A stretch of 64,000 nt of DNA from the NCBI GenBank assembly GCA_947044405.1, contig CAMRHE010000077.1, positions 4,079,001-4,143,000 of the forward strand, read 5' to 3'. This document shows, piece after piece, positions 10,586-21,338 of the stretch (the first letter of the stretch is position 1; the number at the start of each line of letters is the position of its first letter). Made by a program: the position numbers and the translations under genes. The stretch comes from Leptodactylus fallax. Taxonomy: Eukaryota > Chordata > Amphibia > Anura > Leptodactylidae. The notes beneath the pieces are model-generated. The model saw only the letters and a list, made by a program, of their open reading frames with translations, did no database searches and was not told the origin of the DNA.

Positions 10586-10893
10586 AGTTTGCTACATCTG
10601 TATAAGCAACAGTAGATGTAACGGGGGAAATTGTAAGAAATTAACTTTGAAGTCCTAAGTTCACACACAGCAGAAAACTCTCTTTACCAACCCAGAAATC
10701 TGCAATGAAACCTATGTTTTGCATGCAAATTTTGTTTCAGATTTCAATGCAGATATAAAAATTCAATGTGTAAACTTTGCACAAAAATCCACAATAAATA
10801 GAGCATTCTGTGGATATGAAAATCTGCAGGTTGCCTAAAAACACATTTCGACAACTCAAATTCCACAGCAAATATGCAATGTGTACCTATTGG

Positions 10894-11535
10894 CTAGAGA
10901 TGGGCGAACCTCACATATTTGTCCAGTTCGTTCTTGGCCAAACTTGTTCAGCACAAGGGGTATTACTATACTCTCCCAGGGGAGATGCAGAAACATAATA
11001 AACAATTATACTCACTTTGCCATACCTCTCTTGGGAATCCTTGCGGCTTTCGGTAGTATCCTGGTGTCCTTTGCTAGCCTCTGGCTGAAGTTATGTGCCA
11101 AGGCCTGTGATTGAGGACTAACACCTATTTATTGCCTCTGTATTACACATATACAGTTGAATCTACTTCTCATCCTCTGTATTACAGTTCATTCTGGCAG
11201 GTCTGCCTCAGCAAAAAAACCCACCCAATTTCAGGTACTGTATTTTTGGTTGCAGCACTTTTGGATGAAAACAATGTCTCTGCATGAATTGCACCACTGA
11301 GGCTCTGTCGCCCAAGGACCCATACAAACCTGGACCCGGCCCTGGAGATGCGGCAAGGTGAGTAAAATTGTTATATTGCTGCACCTACCCTGAGCTTCCA
11401 CTTATTTTAACACAGCGTATGATAGTGTTTTGTGGGTTATGAACCTCCAACTTTTCAGGCTTGGGTCGAGCCTAGAACTTTTGGAAAATTTGTGTCGAAT
11501 TCGGTTTAACCCACATTGGTTCTCTCAACCCTACT
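10894..11535. mobile_element. Possible element with CTAGAGATGGGCGAACC ends
   Basis: The left edge CTAGAGATGGGCGAACC and the right edge GGTTCTCTCAACCCTACTA are imperfect inverted repeats. The subterminal text (CAGTTCGTTC, GGGTCGAGCC, AATTCGGTTTAACCC) recalls the CTAGTGTTGA family at 18.1 and 25.3 kb. No duplication was confirmed. Coding content is absent. Confidence 0.4.
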
Positions 11536-11828
11536 ACTAACTATGCAGTCTACAGAAGTTTGTAAAGCTCACTTGAGTTGTGTTGGAGGTCACTCCTATT
11601 AACTTTAAGGAAGCTGAGCTGTAATACCAGACTTAATCCATGGACAGTGTCGTGCTCTTCTCAAAAGAACCAGTCATGTTTTTAATTCTCTAAAACCCAA
11701 TTTACATTTATTACTTATTGACATTTCCAAGAGCGGGGAAAACGGGCAAGTGCCAAGCCTTGGTGGCTACTGTACTTCCTGTAAAGTTTTATAGAAAAGC
11801 AGCAAATATGTATCCACCACTGTATAGA

Positions 11829-12027
11829 TCTGCATGGAGTTTGTATGTTCTCCCTGTGTTTGCGTGGGTTTCCTCCAGGTACTTCGGTTTCCTCCCACAC
11901 TCCAAAGACATACTGATAGGGAATATAGATTGTGAGCCCTATATGGGACAGTGACTGTCAATGTCTGTAAAAGCGCTGCGGAATATGTTGGCGCTATACA
12001 AGTAAGTAAAAAATAATAATAATAATC
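11829..12027 (+). mobile_element. V-SINE 3' fragment
   Basis: The stretch TGCGTGGGTTTCCTCC followed by CACTCCAAAGACATACTGATAG is the conserved central domain of V-SINEs. It is followed by ATTGTGAGCCC and the tail GGAATATGTTGGCGCTATAC with (AAT)n. The tRNA-like head is missing. A longer copy with the head is at 40220-40455. Confidence 0.75.
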
Positions 12028-12806
12028 TTCTTCCTATTGCAGCTTCCCTCATAGGGACTGCACACATGAAAACTTCCCTTCTCAACAGTACCAAAAATGA
12101 GAATAGGGATCAAAAACAGATCTGTACATTCAAGGGTCAGGGACCTCAACTGGGTAGTGAACTGTCACTGCAAAAATTATAATCTCTTCGGGAAACTCAC
12201 AGAATAGAACTAGTTAAACCTAACCTTGGGCACTATTCACAAAACATGCAAAGCTTGTTAACAACTATTTACTGTAAGTGACTGTGTTTTATTAGAAGAT
12301 TATTGAGGACTAGAGGCACTAACATGGTAATAAAAATTTTCCTTTGTTTATAGGACAGGCCTAATACACGATCCATAGGTAATGTGACAGGGAGGCGTCG
12401 ACTCAATAAGTCTATAAAGTCAATGTTGCATCACTGTGCTAACAAAAAAAGAAATAAATGTGCTCTTTTATGAGTTAATACGTGCAGTGGCTAATGTCTC
12501 AGGGCATTAAAAAAAATTCCACACAAGGTAATATTATTTTTTACCACTTTATAACATCAACCACCAACAACAAAATGAGCTGAACAAAGGTGACTAATCT
12601 TTATATATGCAAAAATTAAGAAATAAAATGCACAATAATCTTTATTTTTAGAAAAGAAGACATAAAAATTAGACATAAAAGGTAAAGAGGAGCTGTGGAA
12701 GCATGATTAATGCACATTGGCAGAAAGGAATCGAGAAGCATCACGCAATGATATTATTTTTAGAATAAGCAGCATACATAAATTGGTTCCAAGGAAAATA
12801 TACTTC
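12028..12806. other. No recognised feature
   Basis: The sequence is AT-rich with no terminal repeats or ORFs of interest. Confidence 0.35.
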
Positions 12807-12809
12807 TTA

Positions 12810-13226
12810 GAGTGGATTCACACTTGTGCTTGAGTCCGTCCACTGCCAATCCGAGGGAAAATCTCGGGAAACAGGATAGGCATCGGATACCGACAGGTTA
12901 GCGATGCATTGGTTAAAAACCCATTCATTTGAATGGGTTTTTAAAGCAATCCGCGGGTGTGCGCTTACACCCTCTGCGCTGCAAATCCAGTTTTTTCGTC
13001 GGAAACAAAGTCGGACATGCTGGAATTTGTGTCCGACGAAAAAAAACGGCTTTGCGGCGCAGAGGGTGTAAGCGCACACCTGCGCATTGCTTTAAAAACC
13101 CATTCAAATGAATGGGTTTTTAACCAATGCGTCGCTAACCTGTCGGTATCCGATGCCTATCCTGTTTCCCGAGATTTTCACTCAGATTGGCAGCGGACGG
13201 ACTCAAGTGCAGGTGTGAACCCACCC
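12810..13226. mobile_element. 417-bp foldback miniature, Harbinger-like
   Basis: Two arms of about 200 bp are near-perfect reverse complements. The left arm begins GAGTGGATTCACACTTGTGC and the right arm ends GTGTGAACCCACCC. TTA lies on both sides (12807-12809 and 13227-13229), which suits the 3-bp TWA duplication of PIF/Harbinger elements. Each arm also contains its own small palindrome (AAACCCATTCATTTGAATGG). The mirror symmetry makes both strands encode nearly the same spurious peptides, so the ORFs here are not genes. Confidence 0.8.
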
Positions 13227-13229
13227 TTA

Positions 13230-13427
13230 CACTAGGTTCACACCTGCGTTAGGGTATCCACTTGGGGACCTGAAAAACGGAAATCCAATGTGCTTAAAAA
13301 GCGGTTACTCGCAGACCCCACAGACTATAATGGGATCTTCCCAATTTCCGCCTGAAAAATGCGAAGAGAAAAGTCCTGCTTGCACAGAATCCCCGAACAG
13401 AGACCGGTCGCAGGAGTAAACATAGCC
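13230..13427. mobile_element. Harbinger-like miniature fragment abutting the foldback
   Basis: The sequence begins ACTAGGTTCACACCTGCGTT right after the TTA of the preceding foldback. It continues with the interior of the GGTTCACATCTGCG family (GACCCCACAGACTATAATGG), which has a complete copy at 58467-58715. The other end was lost where the next miniature begins. Confidence 0.5.
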
Positions 13428-13782
13428 TTAAAGGGGTTGTCCAGGTCTTCATCAGATCTACAAAAAGGTATATGGCCTGAAGCAGACCTGCTCTTATTCA
13501 AGTCAATTGGAATATAGCTGCAGTTCCAGGCACCACCACTACTGTATACAGCTTCTGGTCTGTATAGTGTGGCAGAGACACCCGAAACTGCAGCCACGCT
13601 CCCATTCACTTGAATAGTAGCAGGTCTGCTTCTGGCTGTATACCTAGTGTATGGCATTCGGCGACAAACACCTGATCAGGATGGGGTTGAGGTGTCAGAC
13701 CTTGACCAATCTGATACTAATGACCTATACTGTAGATAGGTCATCGGTATCAATAACCTTCAGATTCCAGACAAACGCTTTA
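13428..13782. mobile_element. T2-like TTAA miniature, 355 bp
   Basis: The left edge is TTAAAGGGGTTGTCCAGG and the right edge is CCAGACAAACGCTTTAA, with TTAA at both ends. Terminal TTAAAGGRR with a TTAA duplication is the signature described for the Xenopus T2 family. A 110-codon minus-strand ORF across it has no domain. Confidence 0.7.
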
Positions 13783-14105
13783 AGATCAAAAGGTGTCCTT
13801 ACACATTAAGGCTGGTCGGTTGAAACTAATAGTTGAAACTAATAATTGTTTATAGTGACGCATTACGACCTGTGATTTTGTGCGACTGTGCCATGACAGT
13901 CATAGTGTTGGACTTTGGTCGCAAGTCACATGCAACATTTTCACCAAAGACTTCAATGGAAGTTGCATGCAACAGCAACTAGCATGTGACATGTCTGCAC
14001 TTCAATGCTTTTTACAGTCAAATCGTTGCGCTAAAAATGTGTGTCAGTAAGATGCAGCTAATTTGCACAGCTGTTTTAGTCAAGTGACTTATCTGTGACT
14101 TTTTG

Positions 14106-14460
14106 TCACATAAACCAATAGAACAAAATTCTGGCATTCATATATTGCTTCACAATAATCCAAATTTTTATTTCATCCAAACAAACTGAGACGTTTCGGT
14201 CCCCATTTGGACCTTCATCAGTCAACGGATGAATGATGTATGGAGAAGCATAGACACACCTACCTGAATTCCTTGCTTCTGGACTATGCCTATGTGATGC
14301 CCACAGAACTCCCAGATGGCACAGGTGCAGAGGTCTTTTTTTGAGACAGAATTGAATAAGGAGCACAGTTTGTTGGTGGGTCCATTGTTTATTAAACAAG
14401 CTTGTTATTTTATGTGTCGCAGCCATCGATTTCTATATAAGTTTTCTTCAAATGAAATGG
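14106..14460 (-). mobile_element. Retroelement fragment carrying a hammerhead-like motif
   Basis: Read on the minus strand, the segment ends with AAATAAAAATTTGGATTATTG downstream of a CTGATGA...GAAAC motif (14189-14223). Segments of this type recur in vertebrate repeats, and I attribute it tentatively to the terminal repeat of a Penelope-like element. No reverse transcriptase sequence is present. The ORF 14106-14426 follows the repeat and has no domain. Confidence 0.4.
14189..14223 (-). ncRNA. Hammerhead-ribozyme-like core
   Basis: On the minus strand the order is CTGATGA, then a possible stem II (GGTCC, loop, GGACC, five pairs), then GAAAC and GTC. CTGATGA and GAAA are the two invariant core strings of hammerhead ribozymes, correctly ordered and separated by a short hairpin. 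The extra A before the stem and the lack of an obvious stem III depart from the classical fold. Minimal hammerheads with tiny stem III, thought to act as dimers, have been described in Penelope-like elements. Activity is untested. Confidence 0.45.
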
Positions 14461-14539
14461 AAAAATGCCTAACTATCACCTTCTAATATATGTTCTATGT
14501 TGTATTGTGAATAATATATGTTTATATAAGATCATATAT

Positions 14540-15290
14540 CGAGCATAAAAGTCAGTAACACTCAGTAACTGCAGAGCTCCAAATAGCACAAAAACTGTGC
14601 ACTGTGAGCTTCAGCATGGGTTTCTATGGCAAAGCAGCTACATGCAAGCCTTACATCACCAAGTACAATGTCAAGTGTTGGATGGAATGATGTATAGCAC
14701 ACCACTAATGGAGCAGTGGAAATGTATTCTGTGTAAGTGATAAATGACACTTCTGTATTTGACCGTCTGAAGGACAAGTCTGAGTTTAGTGAATGACAGG
14801 AGAATGTTACCTGCTTGACTGCATTGTGCCAAATGTAAAGTTTCGTGGAGGAGGAATAATGATATAGGATTGTTTTTTTAGGGGTAGACCTCTAGTTCTT
14901 GGGAATGGAAATCTTAAGGCTTCAGCTTACAAGAAATATGCTTTCAACTGTGCACTTTGGGGAAAACCCTTTTCTGTTCCAACATGACTGTGCCCCATTG
15001 TACAAAGCAAGGTCCATAAAGGCATGGTTGGGTGAGTTTGGTGTAAAAGAACTTGACTGGCCTACACCGAGCCCTGACCTCAACCCTACTGTACACCCTT
15101 GTGATAAACTAGAACCAACATTGCAAGCCAAGTCTTGTTGTCCAACATCAGTTCCTGACCTCACAATTACTCTGCAGAAAGCTGTTTTAGCTGCGGTGGG
15201 AGAACCAACTACATGTTACTACCTATGGATGTAGAATGGGATGTCATAAAGGCTCCTGTAGGTGTGATATGTCCCAACAGTCCCAACAAA
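14540..15290 (+). mobile_element. Decayed Tc1-like element (right-hand part)
   Basis: The copy contains the central and C-terminal transposase sequence and the right flank (AATGGGATGTCATAAAGGCTC, then GATATGTCCCAACA). The left end and N-terminus are gone. It belongs to the subfamily whose left end is seen at 63357 (ACATGGCCAAAAGTATGTGG), a lineage distinct from the elements at 30-33 kb. Confidence 0.75.
14560..15234 (+). pseudogene. Tc1-like transposase relic
   Basis: The product would have been a DDE transposase that cuts and pastes the element. The region around 14640-14830 matches the first catalytic block with several stops and frame changes. From 14899 a 111-residue frame remains open. 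It contains FQHDCAPLYKARSIKAW with the second catalytic Asp, then LDWPTPSPDLNP. The third acidic residue is lost: the position after NP reads TVHP where relatives have IEHLW. An internal deletion removes most of the segment between LTITLQKA and the last residues. It is dead by several independent lesions. Confidence 0.8.
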
Positions 15291-15479
15291 TTCAGCATGT
15301 CCCGGTCAGAAAAGGGGATGTGACATATAATGTGCAACCTGAAAGATATAGGAACAGGCATTGCCAGTTAATGGGGAGGGACCAGAAAGTCTGACAGTGT
15401 GGCCAGGACTTAATGGTCCCTATCTTACCAAAATCAAAGTTGGTAAATAAATATATATAGTATGTTCCAACTATAAGAC

Positions 15480-16640
15480 ACAACCCACCTTTTGGTGTAA
15501 TAACTTGTAATTAAAACGTAACTTTTATTTATATCTATTAAAATATGAGGCAGATTTCTACTAATATAAAAAGATCAGTAATGCCACCTGTTTGTACCCC
15601 TGGGAAATTCCCTCAAAAACTTATCACCGATTCTCTTCTTGCAGGATTAGTGCATCAATTTAATCCCTTCACACTATATAGCATAAACGTATAGGTAAGT
15701 TGCCACTACCTATCAAAGCCTCAGTGGCCCTTAAATATCAGGGTATTGTCCACAGGCCCAATAATTGCCAATATCATACACAGTGGTGCACCATTCTTAT
15801 ACATTCAATTGGGAGTCTCCCTAGTTGGGCTACAAATATGTCCTTACACTCCTGCTGTTCTTGGTAACTATATCGTCTTCATGATATAAAGGAGTACTAA
15901 CAGAAAAATAAACTACTGATTGTTACTAAAAAATATACTTGGTCAGAGCCTACATTACACCAACCAATATTCCTCTAATACTGACCACAATTTAGGACAG
16001 CTCAAATTCATAACCCATTATGAGGTATTATATTCCTACCTATTAGAGTCAAGGTTAACCAGCCCACTGACTCAATTAAGGCTATGCACAGACTGTTCAA
16101 TCAAGTCTCTGTGCATAGTCAGATAAACCTCTGAAATGGTCAATTGCGGTGATATTAACACTAATAACAATTAGTCAGTCACTATAATTCCATGACTGCT
16201 ACATAAATATGAAGTCACCTGCGGACTATTGACTGCTATATGACTATTCTGCTCTACGCGTTTCCTCCATGCTAACATCCACGGGTTCATCAGGAGCGAT
16301 ATCTCTAAGTTAGGAGCAACCCTATTCTGAAGTCATGTAACCTGTACTGCCTTCCTTCACTACTGGTCAGCCAATACCTAATTAGCGATGTGCGGTAACA
16401 ACCGCAGTTCCCGGAGCACTGATGGTGTGCTCCGGTACTTAGAGTGGTCAACGCCGCCACTGAGCTCTCCTGTCAGATATAGTGCAGGACTACTCCTAGG
16501 CTCCACCCCCTACTGATGACACGGTCACCTCTAGAGCCAATCAACTGTTTACTCCAGACCAAACCTCTCATCCCTCCCATTTGGGGGAGTATACCTGTCA
16601 AATGGACTGTCGGTCATGTGATTGTTATATCACATGATCG
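15480..16640 (-). mobile_element. Long retroelement-like repeat with a hammerhead-like motif
   Basis: On the minus strand the segment runs from a region of CpG-containing sequence (about 16400-16640), through a CTGATGA...GAAACGCG motif (16254-16294), to a 3' edge reading ATAAATAAAAGTTACGTT and ACCAAAAGGTGGGTTGTG. Layout and motif resemble the neighbouring repeat at 14.1-14.46 kb. No protein domain was seen in six frames. Family assignment is uncertain. Confidence 0.4.
16254..16294 (-). ncRNA. Second hammerhead-like core, weaker
   Basis: The minus strand reads CCTGATGA, then about 20 bases with only a weak internal stem (CC/GG plus GATG/CATG), then GAAACGCGTA. The two core strings are in the right order, but stem II is poorer than at 14189-14223. 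It may be a decayed relative. Confidence 0.3.
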
Positions 16641-17039
16641 CTTAGCTAAGCTTCAATACCGCGATTAAGCTAGAGGCAAAATATATGTATTCTCCCAAGG
16701 AACAATCTTCAACATAAACAAAAACAAACCCAAATACATACCTAAGATTATAATGCTTTATCATGCTATTATGGGGGTGAAATATTCAACAGAGGAGAAT
16801 GTATAAACTATGTACAGTCATCCTCTATTCCACAGGGTGATGGATAAGACCCACATAGGATATTATTTTCCACATCTCCTATGCATCAATATCTCCGGGT
16901 CTTCCAATATTATTTCTACACCCACCTCCCTCATCAGGAATAATTAATCTCCTCACCCTCAATATAATACACACTACACATTCCCATTCAGCATATATCA
17001 GAGGACATGTCTCTGTTTTGCTACTAAACTCATTCTGGT
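16641..17039. other. No recognised feature
   Basis: The sequence is AT-rich, without terminal repeats or coding motifs. Confidence 0.35.
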
Positions 17040-17482
17040 ATTACTTATTAGTTTAGAGAATAAATTGGAGGGCATCTGCATGCTGGAACCCCACTGATCA
17101 CAAGAAAAAGGGTCCACAGTGACCCTGAGATCTACTTGTGAATGGACCAGTGGTGCGCATTTTCAGTCACTGCTCCATTTACTTCTTTAGCACTCCTGAG
17201 TTGGTGGACTTTAGCAATCTCATATGAATGAAGCAGTGGTACATATGCTTGACACTGCCTCATTTATCTTTATGGGATATCTGGGGTACTGGTCTCTGAC
17301 AATCCCACACAAGAGAATGTTATATGGGCTGGGTGTATACACACCATTACTCACCATTGTAAGCACTTGCAGACACCTGCTCTTGTGATTGCTGGGGTTC
17401 CTGTGGTTGGTTCCCCACCTATCAGATACATCGCCTGTCCTGAGGATAAGCGATAAGTGTCATTAATGGGAAAATGCCTTTA
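17040..17482. repeat. Probable T2-like miniature
   Basis: The interior has GCTGGAACCCCACTGATCAC and CCTGTCCTGAGGATAAGCGA, both typical of the TTAA miniatures of this window, and a right edge near GGGAAAATGCCTTTAAGC. The left edge is not clear. Confidence 0.45.
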
Positions 17483-18105
17483 AGCACTATTGTATTTCAT
17501 GTACAGAGTGGAATCCATAATAATAAGCGTTGCATGCATTTTCCTTGATCACATGAAAATCTTGCCGCCAATTTCTCTCCACATACTGTTTCTCAGTCAT
17601 CAGTCAATACACAATACACTACACATATCAGTTTTGATACATTTGAGTGTGACATCGATAGGACTGGTACAGACTAGTGAGGGAGTGGCGATGATGTATG
17701 AACTTCCCTTCCACTTTATAATGCTAAAAATAGAATCTATAAATGCTACATGCACATACAATAAAGTTTTTATGTAGATGCTGTTCTTCAGTTACAGTCA
17801 ATCCATTGTTGAAGTCATATTAATGTTTCATTGGTTTGTACCATTCAATATACAATATACAAGACAACTCCATTTATATATTTGACTTGTTGTGATGCAG
17901 AATAATGTTTATTGTTGAATACAGAATGTGCTGGATACAGAGTTTTCTTGGTGAGACAACTTACCTTACCTGTCTGTACTTATTGTCTCCTACTGCTCAC
18001 CGCTGTATCCAAATAATGATGCAGAGAGGTTGTCAGGATTGTACATCAAGGGCTCAGCTACATAAAGTGCCTACCTTGTCACTTGCCAACATAGAATTAT
18101 AGAAT
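17483..18105. other. No recognised feature
   Basis: The ORFs of 95 and 65 codons at 17490 and 17905 have no domain and biased hydrophobic composition. I do not support them as genes. Confidence 0.35.
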
Positions 18106-18111
18106 ATATAA

Positions 18112-18907
18112 CTAGTGTTGAGTGAACCCAAACTGCACAGTTCGGGTCCGTGCCGAACTTCATGCTTTCAGTTATCCGAACCCGACACCGAACGTCTGCG
18201 CTGAAGTTCGGGTCCGGGTTTGGCTCATCCCTAAAGCTGGTTGGTTGACTGCTGAGCAGCCATTCAACCAGCTTTAACCCCTTTCACGCATTGTCACGTA
18301 CATGTACGTGGGAGAATATGAGTAGTTACTGCATCCCAACATACACATACGTGATGATGATCGAGCGGGCTCAGAAGCAGAGCCCGTGCGATCACCCTGG
18401 GAGCCTAGCTGTATCTGACTGCCAGACTCCCGCTGCAACAGCAAGGACAGTGATAACACCGATCCCTGCTGTTTAAACCTTAAGATGCCGCGGTCAATAG
18501 CGACCACGGCATCTTAGGTGTTTGTCATTGAAACTGAATGCCACGGGCGGCATCGGGAGCAGGTGTTAGCTGTAGCTGAACTCCGATTGGGGGTTTTAAC
18601 CCCTTGGATGCCTCCAATGGGTTCCGTCGTGCCAAATGTCCCCCTCGGCCTATATGTACAGTATCTTCTGCAGCCTGTGGTCTGGCCAGTGACCCCAGGC
18701 TGCTAGGAGCCCCCAGTACCTGGTTGATCCTGCCAAGAAGAGAGGAAGTCTCTGGATCAGGTCCCATAGTAGGACATCACTAAAAAGTAAAAAAAAAAAA
18801 AAAGTTTTACAGCCATTTTTGGGTTACAAAGTTCGGGTCCCCATTGATTTCAACTTTTGGGCAAAGTTCATCGGAACACATCGAACCCGAACTTCGCTCA
18901 ACACTAT
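18112..18907. mobile_element. Unclassified DNA element, CTAGTGTTGA ends, copy 1 (796 bp)
   Basis: The left edge is CTAGTGTTGAGTGAACCC and the right edge is CCCGAACTTCGCTCAACACTAT, where the last base should be G. Both flanks are ATATAA (18106-18111 and 18908-18913), a perfect 6-bp duplication. Subterminal GTTCGGGTCCG repeats are inverted at the two ends. The interior includes CCGCGGTCAATAGCGACCAC, also found in copy 2 (25326-25723) in the opposite orientation. There is no protein. The duplication length does not match hAT (8), Harbinger (3), piggyBac (4) or Tc1 (2). Confidence 0.7.
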
Positions 18908-18913
18908 ATATAA

Positions 18914-19239
18914 TACATTCTTTCTACTTGTGACAGCCTATAGGCCAAGCAGGTGTCCTACTGGTATATACAGCTAACATTCAGTAGAAGTTGTATAAAG
19001 CTGTATTTAGTCATTAGCTAAAAGATCTTTTTAGATAGGAAAAAATGTGTGATATTTAATTTCTTAAAGTTTTCTTTGCACAGGATAGGTGATAAATGCC
19101 TCATTGCTAGGGGTCCCACCACTTGGACCCACACCAATCATGAAAGCGCCGTTTGAGTGAATTGCAGTTACGATTACAGCACTTGGCTATCTTTGTCAGT
19201 TCCACAGACTTTGAATTGAGCAGCAGCATGCATGTGAAC
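18914..19239. repeat. T2-like miniature remnant
   Basis: ACAGGATAGGTGATAAATGCC and GGGGTCCCACCACTTGGACC (about 19081-19130) are typical interior phrases. The ends are not defined. Confidence 0.4.
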
Positions 19240-19408
19240 AGAGGCGTAACTTAAAGGTTCTAGGCCACAATGCAAAATATGTAATAAGCGCCCACTATTA
19301 TCCATAATATCGCTGTCTTCTTATGTTGTAGATAGGCCTTTGGGCCCCCTGAGGCTCCAGGGTCTGGTAGTGATTGCTACCTTGGCACCCCCTATAGCTA
19401 TGCCTCTT
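19240..19408. mobile_element. Short hAT-type miniature (CAGAGGCGTAACTT end)
   Basis: The left end CAGAGGCGTAACTT pairs with a right end ATAGCTATGCCTCTT. The 8-bp flanks CATGTGAA and TATGAGGA agree at five positions, so the duplication is decayed. Related short copies are at 25836, 26345, 57035 and 59430. Confidence 0.55.
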
Positions 19409-19880
19409 TATGAGGAGCCACCACTCCTTTTAAACAGGAGACATAGGGCCCAGAGGCGTAGCTAGGGGTTTAGCACAGGGGGGCGAACATGTCCAAGTGG
19501 GCCCCCTACTTGGACATGTTTGTATACCGATACTATCAGTATACGGTGAGCGTATAGTGGTATATAGCGGCTCTACACAGGGCTCTGCAGACGACTTAGG
19601 TGAATACAGGGCAGTAGCATTTAGTGACTTACCGGTGACGTCTCTGACTAATCGTTCACATTCCGCATCTCTTTCATCTGGACGGCCATGACTACTTCTT
19701 CCAGTCTCTGTAAAGTTTGCAACACAGACATCTTTGGCTCCTCACTTTTCCAGGCACCTGACCCACATTGTACTCACCTGCACACCCACCCTGCTACTAC
19801 CCCCAATTATAAATTATATAATATAATCCCCCATAATGAATAAGTGCATCTTTAAACTAATAACTTCCCTTTGCACCCCT

Positions 19881-20381
19881 TTAAGAGGACCTTTCACGTC
19901 CTCATGTATATGCTGTTTTACATACCGCTAGAAAGCCGACAGTGCGCTGAATTCAACACACTGCCGGCTTTCCAGTTATATGCCCCGGGGCTGGAGATAT
20001 CGGTGGTCTAAATTTCACCGTTCACTGTCAGAAGGGCGTTCCTGACAGTCTAGTTGCGCTGTGAGGAACGCCCTCCCTTACAGTACCTGTCCATAGAATT
20101 GTACTGGGGTGTACTCAGCCCAGTGATGACGCTGAGCTGTAAGGAACGCCCCCCCTAGTACAAGTCTATGGACGAGCACAGTCAGGGAGGGCATTCCTCA
20201 CAGCGCAGCTAGACTGTCAGGAGTGCCCTTCTGACAGTGAACGGTGAAATTTAGACCCCCGATATCTCCAACCCAAGGGCATATAACGGGAAAGCCGGCA
20301 GTGTGCTGAATTCAGCGTGCTGTCGGCTTTCTAGCGGTATGTAAAACCGCATATACATGAGGATGTGAAAGGTCCTCTTGA
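19881..20381. mobile_element. Foldback TTAA miniature nested in the hAT
   Basis: The left edge TTAAGAGGACCTTTCACGTC and the right edge GATGTGAAAGGTCCTC with TTGA are inverted. Long arms follow: CTAGAAAGCCGACAGTGCGC against GCTGTCGGCTTTCTAG, and GTTCACTGTCAGAAGGGCG against GCCCTTCTGACAGTGAAC. The stem totals about 200 bp per arm. A shorter relative is at 50304-50653. Confidence 0.75.
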
Positions 20382-20768
20382 GATAATTTGCCCCTTATTA
20401 ATAATGCCCCAGGTGTTTCCTAATTAAAAAGGGAAAAAAAGGGAAAAAAAATTTTTTTGGGTTACAATACCCGGGACCTCCAGGATCAGCTGTTTGAATG
20501 AACTGTGGTACCTGTGTAAGCACCGTGACCCCTTCTCTGTTTACATAGTGTCATCTCATAGCGGCCATGTCATGTAACTACAGCCTCATCCTATACACGT
20601 CTATGTGACAAGGCTGGAATTACATCACACGGTCACTATAAACAGACAGTGTATGATATAAACAGGCGCCATAGCCCCCCATACAGCTGATCAGTGGGGA
20701 ATCACTTATCTCTTATTGATGTTTTATTCTGAGGATAGATCATCAATAAAAATGAGCTGGAAAACGCC

Positions 20769-21338
20769 TTAAGGCTAAGGCCCCATGTGGCATCCCGTAG
20801 CAAAAAAGAGCTGCGGGAAAAACCGCAGCAGCGATGCATCACGGTTCTTCGAGCAGCACTTTGCACAGAAAGTTCACAGAGATTTCCTCTGCAGACTTTC
20901 TGCTTCAATTATATCTATAGGGAAACCGCCAGCATTTCCGTAGGTATAATTGACATTCATGCGATTTCCAAAACACCGACTGTTTTGGAAATCGCAGATT
21001 ATCCACTGTGCATATTATACTGCAAAGTAGAGATGGGGGCTCCATGTGGTGAAAACCCTCTGAAAAAAACCGCAACATTCTAGCAAATCCCATCCACACA
21101 CTGCGGAAAAATACGTGCAGCAGACACATTGCGATTTCCAAAACCATTGCGGTTTTGGAAATTGCAGCATGTCAATTATACCTATGGAAACGCTGGCGGT
21201 TTCCATTTAGGTGTATTGAAAACAGAAAGTCCAAAGAGGAAACCTCTGCAGACCTTCTGTGAAAAGTGCTGTGGGAAAAACCACAATGTTACCGCCATGG
21301 TTTTTCCTGCAGCCCGCTACGTGGGGCCTTAGTCTTAA
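20769..21338. mobile_element. TTAA miniature of the GGCCCCACGT family, nested in the hAT
   Basis: TTAAGGCTAAGGCCCCATGT at the left and ACGTGGGGCCTTAGTCTTAA at the right give a long inverted repeat with TTAA on both sides. This is the most complete copy of the family in the window. Its interior repeats AAACCGCCAGC and GGAAATCGCAGCATGTCAAT in both orientations. The ORFs on both strands here (63-98 codons) are repeat translations. Confidence 0.75.

Noticed and set aside
12807..13235. Four overlapping ORFs on both strands with nearly the same peptides
   Set aside because: Mirror products of the foldback's inverted arms, not genes.
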